From NCBI GenBank assembly GCA_004296785.1, contig SCVU01000261.1, positions 1 to 11,399 of the forward strand: 11,399 nucleotides of DNA. Direction: 5' to 3'. The DNA is from Planctomycetota bacterium. GTDB taxonomy: Bacteria > Planctomycetota > UBA1135 > GCA-002686595. Below the pieces are notes generated by a model, which saw only the letters and a program-made list of their open reading frames with translations, searched no databases and was not told the DNA's origin. The translations under genes and the position numbers were made by a program. Shown here in pieces: positions 6,636 to 11,399 of this stretch (positions are counted from its first letter, which is position 1; each line of letters begins with the position of its first letter).

Positions 6636-7118
6636 ATGCACGCCGCCATCGTCGACCTCGCGCGCCTCGACCTCACCCGCGTGATCGCAGGCCCGAGCCA
6701 GATCGGCGAGGCGTGCATGCAGCGCGGTCGGATGGCGCTGCTCGACGGGATCCTGCACTTCGACGAAGCGGGCATGAGCTCGGTCGGCTTCAAGGACGTG
6801 CGCTCGACCGACTGGTGGGCGCCGGATCACATCCCCGGCCGGCCGCTGTTTCCGGGCGCGCTGATGTGCGAGGCCGCCGCGCAGTTGTCGACGTACGACT
6901 TCATGACGCGGCGGCGCAAGCAGGGGCTGCCGCCGATCTTCGTCGGCTTCGGCGGGATGGAGAACGTGCGGTTCCGAGCGACGGTCGTGCCCGATTGCCG
7001 CCTGGTGCTCGCGTGCAAGGTGCACCGGATCCGCGAGAAGTTGTTCACGTACGCGACGCAGGGCTTCGTCGAGAAGAAGCTCGTGTTCGAGGCGGAGATC
7101 CTCGGCGTGGTCGTGTAG
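6636..7118 (+). CDS. FabZ/FabA-like hot-dog 3-hydroxyacyl-ACP dehydratase
   Basis: A 160-residue hot-dog-fold protein. DHIPGRPLFPGALMCEAAAQL (starting at 64) carries the FabZ signature: His65, the PGRPxFPG turn, and the catalytic acid Glu79 exactly 14 residues after the histidine, as in FabZ. Length also fits. The usual reaction is dehydration of (3R)-hydroxyacyl-ACP in fatty-acid elongation. It stands alone, with no other fatty-acid genes nearby, and its N-terminal strands diverge (GPSQIGEACMQRGRMALLDGI), so it may be a specialised paralogue for an unusual lipid or polyketide rather than the housekeeping enzyme. An in-frame ATG at 6615 directly follows the MATE stop and would add seven residues. 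I prefer 6636 because the hexamer TACACT ends 8 bases before it; coupled translation from 6615 remains possible. Confidence 0.82.
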   Translation: MHAAIVDLARLDLTRVIAGPSQIGEACMQRGRMALLDGILHFDEAGMSSVGFKDVRSTDWWAPDHIPGRPLFPGALMCEAAAQLSTYDFMTRRRKQGLPPIFVGFGGMENVRFRATVVPDCRLVLACKVHRIREKLFTYATQGFVEKKLVFEAEILGVVV

Positions 7119-7129
7119 CGCGGCGCTAC
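7115..7129. terminator. Hairpin spanning the two convergent stop codons
   Basis: GTAGCG and CGCTAC (6 bases each, loop CGG) surround the convergent stops of the FabZ-like gene (TAG at 7116-7118) and the lipoprotein gene (TAG read from 7128-7126). There is no U-tract, so a simple intrinsic terminator is not supported; a bidirectional 3'-end structure is possible. Confidence 0.3.
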
Positions 7130-7614
7130 GGACGGCGCACGATCCGCCCGGTCTGCGTCGAGAGCATGTACCAGCCCGAATCGCGCTTGCTCCAGTACTC
7201 CGCGCAACCGTCGCCATCCGTGTCGTCGGTGTAGCTCTGACCGAGCTCGGTGCCGAGCGACGTCATGCAGTCGCCGCGCCACAATCCGACGACGCGATGC
7301 TCGCGACAAACGAACAAGTAGTCGGGCTCGCGGTGATTCCCCCACGTCTGGTCCGACGCGTCGACGACCCGGCGACTCCATTCCGCCGCCACCTGCGGTA
7401 GACAGCGCTCCCAGTCCGTCGCGATCGAGCGGTTCGGTGCGAACGCGCGCAGCGTCCACGACTGCTTGTCGGCACCGATCACCTTGCGCTCGGCCACGAA
7501 CAGCTCGGGCGACGACGCGGTCGCGCTCGAGGCGATCGAGTACTGTTCCACCGAGCACGCCGAGCTGAGCACGACGGCCGCTGCGAGCACCCAGGCGATT
7601 CCCCCGAGCTTCAT
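7126..7614 (-). CDS. Small Cys-containing predicted lipoprotein, function unknown
   Basis: A 162-residue protein I do not recognise. It begins with a signal peptide (hydrophobic 5-18) ending LSSAC, so Cys20 is a likely lipidation site, although Ser rather than Leu at -3 makes the lipobox imperfect. Four further cysteines (71, 103, 116, 137) could form two disulfides. Acidic DDTDGDG (130-136) just before Cys137 resembles the calcium-binding loop of thrombospondin type-3/dockerin-like repeats, but only one copy is present. Aromatic segments (DQTWGNHREPDYLFVC; CAEYWSKRDSGWYML) suggest a small compact beta fold. The gene lies 40 bases downstream of pus10 on the same strand but has its own TACGAT hexamer 8 bases before its ATG, so separate leaderless expression is likely. 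Confidence 0.72.
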   Translation of the reverse strand: MKLGGIAWVLAAAVVLSSACSVEQYSIASSATASSPELFVAERKVIGADKQSWTLRAFAPNRSIATDWERCLPQVAAEWSRRVVDASDQTWGNHREPDYLFVCREHRVVGLWRGDCMTSLGTELGQSYTDDTDGDGCAEYWSKRDSGWYMLSTQTGRIVRRP

Positions 7615-7622
7615 GCCGCGCG

Positions 7623-7628
7623 ATCGTA
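7623..7628 (-). promoter_or_regulatory. Candidate -10 element (TACGAT) for the lipoprotein gene
   Basis: TACGAT on the minus strand ends 8 bases before the ATG at 7614, the same spacing as for lgt and the FabZ-like gene. Confidence 0.4.
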
Positions 7629-7654
7629 CCGCGCGCGCCGACGGCGTCGTGTCG

Positions 7655-8695
7655 TCAGATCCCCGTGCCGAACGGCGCGTCGTCGGCTGGGGCCGGCTCG
7701 ACGACTTCCTCGGCGCCGCCGTGCTCGTCGAGGATCGCCGTCACGTCGAGCTCGACGCAGCGGCACGGCGCACCGATCCACTCGGCGAGACACGGCCGCG
7801 TCTTGCCGCTGTCGCCCGACAGCACTTCCTTCACGTACGTACCGTGCTGGGTGCGCAGGCGCACGCGCCAGTACGTGCGCGCCGGCGCCGCGTCGGCCCC
7901 ATTCGCCGCCGCAGTCGCCGCCGCGGGATCGAGTGCGGGCGCTGCATCGAGTGCCGGCGCTGCGTCGAGTTCAGGCGCCGCGTCGAGTGCGGGCGCGGGA
8001 GCGACCTCGGGCTCGACCTCCGGCTCGAGCTCGACCGACAAGAACTCGATCCAGCGCTCGCGGTCCTTGTCCGCGCGCCGGTGCGCGACGCGCTCCGGCG
8101 TGTGCTGGATGATCGTGTGCCGCGTGCCGACGAGCGCCCGCGCCGCCGCGAGCGCCTGCGCCGCGCGCGGATCGCCGGGCGCGAGCTCGACCGCCACGCG
8201 CGCCTCGTACTCCTTCGCGTGCGGCGTCTCCTTCAGCACGACGACGCGCTGTCGCTCGGTCCAGTGCAGTCCGCGCACCTCGAGCCGCCCCTCGTTGCGC
8301 CGATTGATCTCCGCCTCGAGCGCCGCGAGGTCGACCTGGAACGTGCGCGGCCCGAGCAGCTCGAGCACGAACGGCCGGCCCTCGCCGAGCATCCGCACGT
8401 CGACGTCCTCGCGACCCGCGCCGTGGAACTTGTGCTTGCGCGTGCCGAACGCCTTGCCCGCGACCCAGCCGACGAGCTCCTGCACGCTGTCGCGCGTCAG
8501 CTTGCCGAAGCCCTCGCAGCGCGCGCAGCCGCGGCGCCGGCGCGGATGCCCCTTGCACTCGGGGCAGTAGAAGACCGTCTGCGGCAGATCGCGGCAGAGC
8601 TTGCGATAGCGCCCCTCGAGGAACAGCTTCGCGCGCGCCGGCGCCGCCGCGCCGCCGCCGCTGTCCTGCTCGTCGTGTTCTTCGTGGTCGTGCAT
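7655..8695 (-). CDS. pus10: Pus10-type tRNA pseudouridine synthase, catalytic domain with inserted zinc finger
   Basis: A 346-residue protein matching the Pus10 catalytic domain, which makes pseudouridine at position 54 and/or 55 of the tRNA T-arm. Motifs in order are FLEGRYRKLCRDLPQT (25-40), HGAGREDVDVRMLGEGRPFVLEL (starting at 91; Asp97 aligns with the catalytic Asp of TruA-type RTDxGV), IIQHTPERVAHRRADK (195-210) and HGTYVKEVLSGDSGKTRP (284-301) with LDVTAI. The N-terminal THUMP-containing domain usual in archaeal and eukaryotic Pus10 is absent; the protein starts almost at the catalytic domain. A Cys4 zinc finger (Cys44, 47, 57, 60; CPEC-x9-CARC then EGFGK) sits in the loop after LPQT. 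An acidic/Ala-Pro insert with tandem repeats (223-262) interrupts the domain before its last strands. It ends DDAPFGTGI. ATG at 8695 is the first start. Pus10 is mainly archaeal/eukaryotic, so transfer is plausible. Confidence 0.9.
   Translation of the reverse strand: MHDHEEHDEQDSGGGAAAPARAKLFLEGRYRKLCRDLPQTVFYCPECKGHPRRRRGCARCEGFGKLTRDSVQELVGWVAGKAFGTRKHKFHGAGREDVDVRMLGEGRPFVLELLGPRTFQVDLAALEAEINRRNEGRLEVRGLHWTERQRVVVLKETPHAKEYEARVAVELAPGDPRAAQALAAARALVGTRHTIIQHTPERVAHRRADKDRERWIEFLSVELEPEVEPEVAPAPALDAAPELDAAPALDAAPALDPAAATAAANGADAAPARTYWRVRLRTQHGTYVKEVLSGDSGKTRPCLAEWIGAPCRCVELDVTAILDEHGGAEEVVEPAPADDAPFGTGI
7658..7672 (-). other. Codons for C-terminal FGTGI motif of Pus10
   Basis: The last five Pus10 residues (342-346) are Phe-Gly-Thr-Gly-Ile, preceded by PADDAP. 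This matches the KptA end (VDDGPGGFGAGI). The shared pattern is seen directly; a docking role is inference. Confidence 0.5.
7929..8000 (-). repeat. Four 18-base tandem repeats inside pus10
   Basis: Four head-to-tail units at 7929, 7947, 7965 and 7983 with plus-strand consensus TCGAGTGCGGGCGCTGCG; units differ at a few positions each. In the minus-strand gene each encodes about Ala-Pro-Ala-Leu-Asp-Ala, giving an Ala/Pro/Asp linker at residues 231-255. Being in-frame multiples of six codons, copy-number change would not break the gene. Confidence 0.75.
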
Positions 8696-8712
8696 GCGCC
8701 GGCGAACCGCAG

Positions 8713-8718
8713 AGGATA
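8713..8718 (-). promoter_or_regulatory. Candidate -10 element (TATCCT) for pus10
   Basis: TATCCT on the minus strand lies 17 bases before the pus10 ATG, in the 95-base divergent gap shared with lgt. The same hexamer precedes the FAD-enzyme gene. Confidence 0.35.
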
Positions 8719-8776
8719 GTCGCCGCGCCGCGCGACCGGCAATTCGCGGCCGCTGGAATCGCGTTCGCGCCCAAAG

Positions 8777-8782
8777 TACCGT
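8777..8782 (+). promoter_or_regulatory. Candidate -10 element (TACCGT) for lgt
   Basis: TACCGT ends exactly 8 bases before the lgt ATG; TGGAAT lies 17 bases upstream as a weak -35 candidate. The spacing suggests a leaderless start. Confidence 0.4.
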
Positions 8783-8790
8783 GGCCCGCG

Positions 8791-9672
8791 ATGCACCCGA
8801 TCCTGTTCGAGATCCCCGGCATCGGCTTCCCGGTGCGCTCGTTCGGCGTCGCGATCCTGCTCGGCGTGATCGTCGGCCACTGGGTCATGCACCGGCTGTT
8901 CCGCCGCTTTGGCGAGAAGCCCGGCGACGCCGACAAGACGTGGGACCTCGCGATGTGGGTGCTCGTCGGCGCGATCCTCGGCGCGCGCGTGCTCTACGTG
9001 ATCGTCGAGGTCAGCAAGTACTGGAGCGGTGCGCCGAACGCCGACACCGGGCAGTTGTACGTCGAGTCGCCGCTCAAGATCTTCGCGATCTGGGAGGGCG
9101 GCCTCGTGATGTACGGCGGCTTCTTCGGCGCCGTGCTGCTCGGGATCCGCGCCGCGCGCAAGGCGGGCCTGCGCCTCGCGCACGCGCTCGATCTCGGCCT
9201 GATCGGCGGCTTCGTCGGCCAGGGCATCGGGCGCTGGGGCTGCTACCTCGTCGGCGACGACTACGGCAGCGTCGTGCCCGCGAAGTACGAGCACCTGCCG
9301 TTCCCGATCACGCTGCGCGTGCCGCCGCTCGAGTGGCTGCAGACGCATCCGGCCAGCCTGTTCGAGCACGAGCTCGCGGGCAAGGTGCTGTGGGCCACGC
9401 AGATCTGGGAGAGCGCGAACGCGTTCGTCGTCGCGCTCGTCGCGTATCTCGTGCTGCGCAAGCGCCGCTACGCCGGCCAGTGCGCGCTGTGGGTGTTCGC
9501 GACCTACGCACTGCTGCGCTTCCTCGTCGAGATCGCGCGCGGCGACGCGGTGCGCGGCGTGTGGTTCGGCGGCACGCTGTCGACCTCGCAGCTGATCTCG
9601 CTCCCCGTCGCGCTCCTCGCGTTCGGACTGCTGTGGCGCTATCGCAACCGAACCGAGCCGGCGCGCGCCTGA
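8791..9672 (+). CDS. lgt: Prolipoprotein diacylglyceryl transferase
   Basis: A 293-residue polytopic inner-membrane protein of normal Lgt length. It moves diacylglyceryl from phosphatidylglycerol to the lipobox cysteine of prolipoproteins, the first step of lipoprotein maturation. Visible motifs are the N-terminal IGFPVRSFGVAILLG helix, GAILGARVLYV (60-70), IWEGGLVMYGGFFG (100-113), GQGIGRWGCYLVGDDYG (143-159, with Arg148), HPASLFE (186-192), RFLVEIARGD (243-252; Arg243, Glu247, Arg250) and TSQLIS (265-270). Compared with E. coli, the HGG histidine is Tyr108 and the GRxGN asparagine is Cys151; both swaps occur in other Lgt lineages, so activity is still expected. ATG at 8791 follows TACCGT by 8 bases. 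Its 3' end overlaps or abuts the RNase HII-like gene, and the lipoprotein gene at 7126-7614 encodes a potential substrate. Confidence 0.95.
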   Translation: MHPILFEIPGIGFPVRSFGVAILLGVIVGHWVMHRLFRRFGEKPGDADKTWDLAMWVLVGAILGARVLYVIVEVSKYWSGAPNADTGQLYVESPLKIFAIWEGGLVMYGGFFGAVLLGIRAARKAGLRLAHALDLGLIGGFVGQGIGRWGCYLVGDDYGSVVPAKYEHLPFPITLRVPPLEWLQTHPASLFEHELAGKVLWATQIWESANAFVVALVAYLVLRKRRYAGQCALWVFATYALLRFLVEIARGDAVRGVWFGGTLSTSQLISLPVALLAFGLLWRYRNRTEPARA

Positions 9673-10613
9673 GCGCGGGCCTCGACGAGGCCGGACTCGG
9701 GCCGTTGCTCGGCCCCTACGCGCTCGGCAGCGTGGTGCTCGAGGCGCAGCGCGGCGACGCGGATCCCTGGCGCGCGCTCGCGCCGCTCGTGTCGGCGCGA
9801 CCCGCGGCGCGCCACGCGCGGCTGTGCGTCGCGGACAGCAAGGTGCTGTTCGATCGGACCCCGCTCGGCTCGACCCGGCTCGAGCGCACCGCGCGCGCGT
9901 TCGCCGCGTGCGCCGGCGCCGCGCCGTGGCGCTTCGAGGCAGCGGAACGGCCCGCGTGGGCGGCGCGCCTCGTCGACGCGGCGCTGTGGACGGACGAGGA
10001 GACGCTGCGGCGCGACCGCGACGAGCTCGCGGACGCGCTGGAGCGCGCGGGCCTGCGCATCGTGCACGCGCAGGCGGTGCTGGTCGGCGAGCGCGAGCTG
10101 AACCGCGCGTTCGCGGCGACCGGCAGCAAGTCGCGCGCGGTCTGGAGCTACGTCGCGCGCGAGTTGCGCGCGCTGTGGGACGAGCACGGCGCGCGCGCGC
10201 CGCGCGCGGTGCTCGACCGGCAAGGCGGGCGGACGCGCTACGCGCCGCTGCTCAACGCGCTGTTCCCCGAGGCCGAGCTCGCGATCGACGGCGAGCGCGC
10301 CGAGCGCTGCAGCTACCGCCTCGCCGAGACGGCGCACGGGACGCTGTTCGCGCCGGCCGGCGCGCGCGCGCTGGCGATCGAAGTCGCCGTGCGCGCCGAG
10401 CAGGCGAGCTTCGAGGTCGCGCTCGCCTCGTGCCTCGCGAAGTACGCGCGCGAGGTCGCGATGCACGCGTTCAACGCGCACTTCGCCGCGCTCGACGGCG
10501 CGCTGCGGCCGACCGCCGGCTACGTGCAGGACGCGCGGCGCTGGCTGCGCGATGCCGAGCCGTGCTTGAGGCGCGCGGGTCTGTCGACCGAAGAACTGGT
10601 GCGCACGCGCTGA
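9633..10613 (+). CDS. Divergent RNase HII/HIII-like protein
   Basis: A 326-residue protein with the RNase H type-2 layout. Numbered from GTG 9633: GLDEAGLGPLLGPYALGSV (starting at 16; Asp18, Glu19), ADSKVLF (67-73; the DSK motif), AVLDRQGGR (192-200; Asp195) and RAEQASFEVALASCLAKYAREV (starting at 254). That last segment aligns residue by residue with the RNase HII KGD-x5-IAAASILAKVTRD motif and puts Glu256 at the fourth metal position, as in RNase HIII. The family cleaves RNA in RNA-DNA hybrids. Two oddities: the GRG loop that reads the RNA-DNA junction is Gly-Leu-Gly here, and a region of roughly 100 extra residues lies between DSK and Asp195. The substrate may therefore differ. GTG at 9633 overlaps lgt by 40 bases; a CTG at 9669 overlapping the lgt stop is the alternative. 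No ATG fits. It is probably coupled to lgt. Confidence 0.72.
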   Translation: MALSQPNRAGARLSAGLDEAGLGPLLGPYALGSVVLEAQRGDADPWRALAPLVSARPAARHARLCVADSKVLFDRTPLGSTRLERTARAFAACAGAAPWRFEAAERPAWAARLVDAALWTDEETLRRDRDELADALERAGLRIVHAQAVLVGERELNRAFAATGSKSRAVWSYVARELRALWDEHGARAPRAVLDRQGGRTRYAPLLNALFPEAELAIDGERAERCSYRLAETAHGTLFAPAGARALAIEVAVRAEQASFEVALASCLAKYAREVAMHAFNAHFAALDGALRPTAGYVQDARRWLRDAEPCLRRAGLSTEELVRTR

Positions 10614-10666
10614 CGGCCCCGCACGATTCGCACGCGCTCGGCGCGCTGAATGAACTCGCACGCGCT
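10602..10666 (+). repeat. Three direct copies of CGCACGCGCT spaced 27 and 28 bases
   Basis: Exact copies of CGCACGCGCT begin at 10602 (over the RNase HII-like stop), 10629 and 10657. Copies two and three extend to an 18-base match, TCGCACGCGCTCRGCGCG, at 10628-10645 and 10656-10673. The near-equal spacing just upstream of the next gene suggests a regulatory site, though CG-rich words are common here. Confidence 0.5.
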
Positions 10667-10675
10667 CAGCGCGTG
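10659..10675. promoter_or_regulatory. 17-base perfect palindrome upstream of the FAD-enzyme promoter
   Basis: CACGCGCT and AGCGCGTG are perfect 8-base arms around one central C. It ends 10 bases before the TATCCT hexamer, so it would cover the -35 region. A repressor/activator operator is inference; a 3' hairpin for the upstream gene is the alternative. Confidence 0.42.
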
Positions 10676-10685
10676 ACCCGTCTGC

Positions 10686-10691
10686 TATCCT
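10686..10691 (+). promoter_or_regulatory. Candidate extended -10 (TGC-TATCCT) for the FAD-enzyme gene
   Basis: TGC precedes TATCCT, and the hexamer ends 10 bases before the GTG at 10702. It matches the hexamer upstream of pus10 and has the TGn of an extended -10. Confidence 0.42.
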
Positions 10692-10701
10692 CCCGCCCCC
10701 C

Positions 10702-11399
10702 GTGAAGACCGCCATCCTCGGAGCCGGCATCACCGGCCTCGCCGTCGCGCGCACGCTGCTCGAAGGCGGCGTCGATCCGCGCGACGTGCACGTGCTCGAA
10801 GCGGCGCCGGTCGCGGGCGGACTGTGCGGCAGCAAGACGGTCGACGGGTTCACCTACGACGTCGCCGGCGGCCACATCCTCTACTCGAAGGACAAGGTGG
10901 CGATGGAGTGGATGAAGGAGCAGGCCGGCGGGCCGGCGGCCTTCGTCGAGCGCCGCCGCGAGACGAGGATCCGCTTCGGCGATCGCTGGGTGCACTACCC
11001 GTTCGAGAACGGCCTCGGCGATCTGCCGCAGCAGGCGAACTACGAGTGCCTGAAGGGCTACGTCGAGGCCTGGCACGCGCGCCGCGCGAACGGCGCGGCC
11101 GCGCCGGCGGACTTCGCGGGCTGGGTGCGCTGGCGCTTCGGCGACGGCATCGCGCGCCACTTCATGGATCCGTACAACGAGAAGATCTGGAAGCGGCCGC
11201 TGTCCGAGATCACGAGCGACTGGGTCGCGGGCCGCGTGCCCGATGCGCCGATCGACGACGTGCTGAAGAGCTCGATCGGCATCCGCACCGAGGGCTACAC
11301 GCACCAGTCGATCTTCTACTACCCGCTCGAGGGCGGGTTCCAGGCGATCACCGACGGCTTCGCGCGGCGCACCGGCGCGTGCGTGCAGCTGAACCGGCG
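10702..11399 (+). CDS. FAD-dependent amine-oxidase/UDP-galactopyranose-mutase-like enzyme, N-terminal part (cut by window edge)
   Basis: An open frame from GTG 10702 to the window edge, 232 complete codons. It starts with a dinucleotide-binding fold: AILGAGITGLAVA (Gly7, Gly9, Gly12) and an acidic residue closing the second strand (Glu33), followed by GGLCGSKTVDGFTYDVAGGHIL, the typical FAD-binding continuation of amine oxidases, protoporphyrinogen-oxidase-like proteins and UDP-galactopyranose mutases. Further on are VHYPFENGLGDLP, FGDGIARHFMDPYNEKIW, VAGRVP and an EGYTHQSIFYYPLEGGFQAI segment. That PYNEKIW/YYPxxGG combination is seen in HemY-like (COG1232) proteins often encoded among surface-polysaccharide genes, so a sugar or lipid-linked redox step is more likely than heme synthesis; this is inference. 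GTG is chosen because the first strand starts right after it and TATCCT lies 10 bases upstream. The C-terminal substrate domain is missing. Confidence 0.82.
   Translation, partial: MKTAILGAGITGLAVARTLLEGGVDPRDVHVLEAAPVAGGLCGSKTVDGFTYDVAGGHILYSKDKVAMEWMKEQAGGPAAFVERRRETRIRFGDRWVHYPFENGLGDLPQQANYECLKGYVEAWHARRANGAAAPADFAGWVRWRFGDGIARHFMDPYNEKIWKRPLSEITSDWVAGRVPDAPIDDVLKSSIGIRTEGYTHQSIFYYPLEGGFQAITDGFARRTGACVQLNR

Noticed and set aside
9091..9159. Lgt lacking the E. coli histidine and asparagine of its HGG and GRxGN motifs
   Set aside because: Tyr and Cys at these places occur in other Lgt lineages, and the remaining motifs are intact, so this is not evidence of an inactive enzyme.
8694..9632. 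Upstream extension of the RNase HII-like frame
   Set aside because: The frame stays open back to 8694, but that part overlaps all of lgt and is Arg/Ala-rich. The conserved domain starts only after 9669.

Overview
The window is very GC-rich DNA (third positions almost always G or C) from a diderm bacterium. A prolipoprotein diacylglyceryl transferase (Lgt), a probable LPS-core/Kdo kinase fragment and a lipid-dehydratase homologue point to a Gram-negative envelope. The mix of a membrane-anchored alkaline-phosphatase-superfamily enzyme, a carboxypeptidase-regulatory-like repeat protein and archaeal/eukaryal-type RNA enzymes resembles Planctomycetota or Myxococcota. That placement is inference, as no ribosomal marker is present. 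Coding density is high; the longest gap between genes is about 95 bases, and no RNA gene, insertion sequence or CRISPR array was seen.

Layout, left to right. On the minus strand: the 5' part of a Kdo/LPS kinase-like gene (1-297, cut by the edge), preceded by kptA (RNA 2'-phosphotransferase with a 280-residue Gly/His/Arg/Pro-rich tail), preceded by an alkaline-phosphatase-family phosphodiesterase with an internal membrane hairpin. A head-to-head junction at 4160-4167 separates this block from a plus-strand block: an anchored Ig-like/carboxypeptidase-regulatory repeat protein, a MATE transporter starting on an overlapping TTG, and a FabZ-like hot-dog dehydratase. A small Cys-containing lipoprotein (minus) converges on the dehydratase and lies downstream of a Pus10-type tRNA pseudouridine synthase (minus). 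Divergent from pus10 are lgt and an overlapping, divergent RNase HII-like gene (plus). The window ends in the 5' part of an FAD-dependent amine-oxidase/UDP-galactopyranose-mutase-like gene (plus).

Three themes stand out. First, RNA metabolism: KptA and Pus10, enzymes best known from archaea and eukaryotes, both end in disordered tails with nearly the same last residues (DD-x-P then FGxGI at the carboxyl end), and KptA carries a second internal FGLGI. This suggests a shared short docking motif. The RNase HII-like protein adds a third nucleic-acid enzyme. Second, envelope: LPS kinase, Lgt, a lipoprotein, the anchored phosphodiesterase and a sugar/FAD enzyme. Third, regulation: seven genes have a TAnnnT hexamer 8-26 bases before the start codon, exactly 8 bases in three cases, suggesting that leaderless or near-leaderless mRNAs are common here.
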